A stretch of DNA of 7,629 nucleotides from NCBI GenBank assembly GCA_009908885.1, contig JAAAOL010000482.1, forward strand, positions 1 through 7,629, read 5' to 3'. The stretch comes from Bacteroidota bacterium (lineage in GTDB: Bacteria > Bacteroidota > Rhodothermia > Rhodothermales > JAAAOL01). A program made the translations under genes and the position numbers. Numbering within the stretch: the first letter of the stretch is position 1; each line of letters opens with the position of its first letter. Shown piece after piece: positions 5,552 to 7,629 of this stretch. The notes below the pieces were generated by a model. It ran no database searches, was not told where the DNA came from, and saw nothing but the letters and a program-made list of their open reading frames with translations.

Positions 5552-6199
5552 ATGACCACACGAACTCGCATTATCACCGCCCTCGCGGCGCTGTCGCTGC
5601 TGCTGGTCTTCGCCTTCCCGATCTGGTCGGTGACGCTGGAGGCGCCGCAGTACCCCGAGGGCATCGGGATGGAGATCTGGGTCAACACCGTGAAGGGCCA
5701 GAACCCGCACGATCTCAACAGCATCAACAAGCTGAACCACTACATCGGCATGAAGCCCATCGAGCCGGATGCGATCCCGGAACTGCAGTACATGCCGTGG
5801 ATCATCGGCGCGCTGGTGGTGCTGGGCCTGGCCGCGGCGGCCTCGGGCAAGCGGTGGGCGCTCTACACCTGGGTCACCCTCTTCCTGGTCACCTGCGTGG
5901 CGGGTATGGTGGACTTCTGGATGTGGAATTATGACTACGGCCACGATCTGGACCCGGAGGCCGTCATCCAGGTGCCAGGCATGACGTACCAGCCGCCGCT
6001 CATCGGCTCGAAGCAGATGCTGAACATCACGGCCCACTCGTGGCCCGCGCTGGGGGGTATCGTCACGTTCCTCGCCGCGGGCGTGAGCGTGGCGCTGGCA
6101 GGGTTCGAATGGTGGCGCAGTCGCTCTGAGAACGAGGTCGCGGATGAGACCAGCGACACCGCTGCCTCGAAACCGTCGTCGTCCCTCCAGCAGACCTGA
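5552..6199 (+). CDS. Four-helix membrane protein of the nos cluster, NosB-like
   Basis: A 215-residue predicted inner-membrane protein with about four hydrophobic helices (approximately 7-25, 82-98, 103-125 and 165-188). A large polar loop lies between helices 1 and 2 (27-80) and another between 3 and 4 (126-163). The first loop carries GQNPHDLNSINKLNHYIGM (49-67); the second carries NYDYGHDLDPEA and ends QMLNITAHSWP. These His/Met/Asn-rich patches look conserved and could bind copper or contact NosZ or NosL. Clade II nos clusters typically carry a membrane protein gene of unknown function, nosB, just after nosZ; position and topology fit, but I cannot confirm homology by eye, so no symbol is given. 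ATG 5552 is chosen because it starts a clean signal/TM1; an upstream in-frame ATG at 5468 would add 28 unremarkable residues and lie in the hairpin. The C-terminal 25 residues are polar and low in complexity. Confidence 0.8.
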   Translation: MTTRTRIITALAALSLLLVFAFPIWSVTLEAPQYPEGIGMEIWVNTVKGQNPHDLNSINKLNHYIGMKPIEPDAIPELQYMPWIIGALVVLGLAAAASGKRWALYTWVTLFLVTCVAGMVDFWMWNYDYGHDLDPEAVIQVPGMTYQPPLIGSKQMLNITAHSWPALGGIVTFLAAGVSVALAGFEWWRSRSENEVADETSDTAASKPSSSLQQT

Positions 6200-6211
6200 T
6201 CCCGCCGTCCC

Positions 6212-6715
6212 ATGCTTCGCGTTCTCACCATCACCCTCATGCTCGGCCTACTCCTCCTCGCGGGGTGCACGCCCGAGCCCGAGCCGATCCGCTACGGGCA
6301 GGACGAGTGCGCCTACTGCCGCATGGCGATCACGGACCCGCGCTATGGCAGCGAACTGGTCACCAGCACCGGCAAGACGTACATGTTCGACTCCATCGAA
6401 TGCCTGGCTGCGCACGTGCAGACGACGGCGCAGGAATCTCCTGAGATCGAGGTGCACTCCCTCTGGGTGACGGACTACACGCGCCCCGAGCACCTCATCC
6501 GGGTGGATGCGGCCGCCTTCCTGCACAGCGACAGCCTCCGCAGCCCGATGGCGCTCAACGTCGCCGCCTTCGGCGACCGCGCCCGCCGCGATGCCGCCCA
6601 CGACTCGCTCGGCGGTACGCCGATGGGCTGGGCGGAGGTCAAGCACCTGGTGCAGGAGCAGTGGCTGGAGGATCCTTCGGAGCGCCCGGCGTCGATGTCG
6701 TCCCACGTTCACTGA
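6212..6715 (+). CDS. nosL: NosL, copper-binding lipoprotein for NosZ maturation
   Basis: A 167-residue lipoprotein: hydrophobic signal 4-17 and lipobox LLAGC with Cys19. The family signature follows: DECAYCRMAI at 31-40 (Cys33, Cys36, Met38), YGSELV at 45-50, the KTYMFDSIECLAAH segment at 55-68, VTDYTRPEHLIRVDAAAF (86-103), and SPMALNVAAF (111-120) with Met113. NosL binds Cu(I) outside the inner membrane and delivers it for assembly of the NosZ copper centres, working with the NosDFY ABC-type complex. It starts 12 bases after the upstream gene and stops 14 bases before nosD, so it is translated from the same operon mRNA. The C-terminal part (121-167) is variable in the family; it ends SSHVH, which might add a metal contact, though this is speculative. 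Confidence 0.94.
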   Translation: MLRVLTITLMLGLLLLAGCTPEPEPIRYGQDECAYCRMAITDPRYGSELVTSTGKTYMFDSIECLAAHVQTTAQESPEIEVHSLWVTDYTRPEHLIRVDAAAFLHSDSLRSPMALNVAAFGDRARRDAAHDSLGGTPMGWAEVKHLVQEQWLEDPSERPASMSSHVH

Positions 6716-6729
6716 GCCTCGCCCGAGTC

Positions 6730-7629
6730 ATGTCGTACCAACTCCGTGTCCGTCGCTGGTGTGTAGAAGTGTGGAAGGGTGGAAGTGTGGAGGCAACAAA
6801 CATTCACACCTCCATACCTTCACCCCTTCACACCCAGATTCGCCTGGCGCTGCCCGCCTCGGCCCAGCCGCGCACCATCACCGTCGCGCCGGACGGGCCG
6901 GTGCCGACGCTCACCGCCGCCATCGCGCAGGCCCAGCCCGGCGACCGCATCGCCGTACAGCCAGGCGTCTACCGCGAGCCGACGATCCAGGTGGACAAGC
7001 CGCTCACCATCGAGGGCACGGGCTTCCCGACGCTCGACGGTCAGGACGAACGCACCATCCTGCACGTGACGGCGGACAGCGTGACGATCCGCGGGCTGCA
7101 CTTCCGCGACGTGGGCACCAGCTTCATGGAAGACCGCGCCGCCATCAAGGTGGACAAGGCCAGCGGCTGCGTCATCGACGGCAATCGGCTGGAGGACACC
7201 TTCTTCGGCATCTATCTGGCCAAGGCCACCCGCTGCCACGTGACGAACAACGAACTGCGCGCGCACGGCAAGTCGGAATCCTTCTCCGGCAACGGCATCC
7301 ACCTGTGGTACTCCACCCACATCACCATCCGCGGCAACACGATCCGCGGCCACCGGGATGGCATCTACTTCGAGTTCGTGGAGCAGAGTCACGTGGAGGA
7401 CAATCTGAGCGAGGGCAACCTGCGCTACGGCCTCCACTTCATGTACTCGGACCGGTGCCGCTACGAGCGCAACACCTTCCGCGACAACGGTGCGGGCGTG
7501 GCGGTGATGTACACGGACGAGGTCGTGATGCGCGACAACCGCTTCGAGCACAACTGGGGCAGCGCCGCCTACGGCCTCCTGCTGAAGGACATCTACGACA
7601 GCGAGATCGTGGGCAACGTGTTCGTCCGA
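6730..7629 (+). CDS. nosD: NosD, periplasmic beta-helix maturation factor (3' truncated by window edge)
   Basis: The frame is open from ATG 6730 to the window end (300 codons) with no stop. From about residue 46 it is a right-handed parallel beta-helix with CASH-type repeats: TITVAPDGPVPTLTAAI, then AQPGDRIAVQPGVY, and rungs GIYLAKATRCHVTNNEL (~159), GIHLWYSTHITIRGNTI (~190), GIYFEFVEQSHVEDN (~211), GLHFMYSDRCRYERN (~234) and GVAVMYTDEVVMRDN (~256). This is NosD, which acts in the periplasm with the NosFY transporter to assemble CuZ of NosZ. Family members are usually 400 residues or more, so a quarter or more lies outside. The N-terminus is odd: MSYQLRVRRW reads like the n-region of a Sec signal and LALPASAQP like its cleavage end, but a palindromic repeat (about 26 codons) separates them. 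No in-frame ATG, GTG or TTG lies between the repeat and the mature domain, and the 14-base gap to nosL supports ATG 6730. Confidence 0.93.
   Translation, partial: MSYQLRVRRWCVEVWKGGSVEATNIHTSIPSPLHTQIRLALPASAQPRTITVAPDGPVPTLTAAIAQAQPGDRIAVQPGVYREPTIQVDKPLTIEGTGFPTLDGQDERTILHVTADSVTIRGLHFRDVGTSFMEDRAAIKVDKASGCVIDGNRLEDTFFGIYLAKATRCHVTNNELRAHGKSESFSGNGIHLWYSTHITIRGNTIRGHRDGIYFEFVEQSHVEDNLSEGNLRYGLHFMYSDRCRYERNTFRDNGAGVAVMYTDEVVMRDNRFEHNWGSAAYGLLLKDIYDSEIVGNVFVR
6761..6834. repeat. Palindromic 8-bp-unit repeat inserted in the nosD signal-peptide region
   Basis: The left half is four 8-bp units: GTGTAGAA, GTGTGGAA, GGGTGGAA and GTGTGGAG (6761-6792). The right half is four units on the opposite strand: TTCACACC, TCCATACC, TTCACCCC and TTCACACC (6803-6834). 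Arms 6769-6793 and 6809-6833 pair at 20 of 25 positions, plus 3 G-U in RNA, around a 15-nt loop. The purine-rich left and pyrimidine-rich right halves are unlike the surrounding coding sequence. The element is read through in the nosD frame as CVEVWKGG... to ...SPLHTQ without a stop. Boundaries are approximate (6758-6837 at most), and no clean target-site duplication was seen. Confidence 0.75.

Noticed and set aside
6761..6834. CRISPR array
   Set aside because: The units are 8 bp with no spacers and occur in opposite orientation in the two halves, so it is a palindromic tandem repeat.
6820..7551. A 243-codon minus-strand open frame at the right edge
   Set aside because: It lies antisense to clear NosD beta-helix repeats; composition is typical of a shadow frame.

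Overview
This is GC-rich bacterial DNA carrying the 5' half of a nitrous-oxide-reduction (nos) cluster, preceded by unrelated genes. The lineage suggested is the Bacteroidota/Rhodothermota side of the tree. The first 158 bases are the end of a protein with a type IX secretion (T9SS type A) sorting domain, which is largely confined to that group. The nos gene order (cytochrome c, nosZ, small membrane protein, nosL, nosD) is the clade II type, and most genes lack a clear Shine-Dalgarno sequence. The high GC content argues for a Rhodothermales-like organism rather than a low-GC flavobacterium. This assignment is an inference.

Left part (1-1671): the 3' end of the T9SS cargo gene; a scar that reads like the last ~40 residues of glutamate synthase small subunit (GltD); a minus-strand lipoprotein of the endonuclease/exonuclease/phosphatase family; and a 357-bp divergent intergenic region with a REP-like palindromic element and a plausible Bacteroidota-type promoter.

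Regulators (1672-2663): two tandem Rrf2-family genes. Both keep three cysteines and a histidine spaced as in [Fe-S]-binding members (IscR/NsrR). They are natural candidates for sensing NO or redox state ahead of the nos genes. The paralogues share a 58-bp identical block over the cluster-binding loop.

nos genes (2714-7629): a monohaem c-type cytochrome lipoprotein (probable electron donor), clade II Sec-type NosZ with complete CuZ and CuA ligands, a four-helix membrane protein in the NosB position, the copper-binding lipoprotein NosL, and the first 300 codons of NosD. NosF, NosY and others would be expected beyond the right edge.

The most unusual observation is a palindromic repeat built from 8-bp GTGTGGAA-like units, lying inside the signal-peptide coding part of nosD with the reading frame kept open. 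A long imperfect hairpin between nosZ and the next gene, and several short inverted repeats in front of the regulators and the cytochrome gene, are also worth checking.
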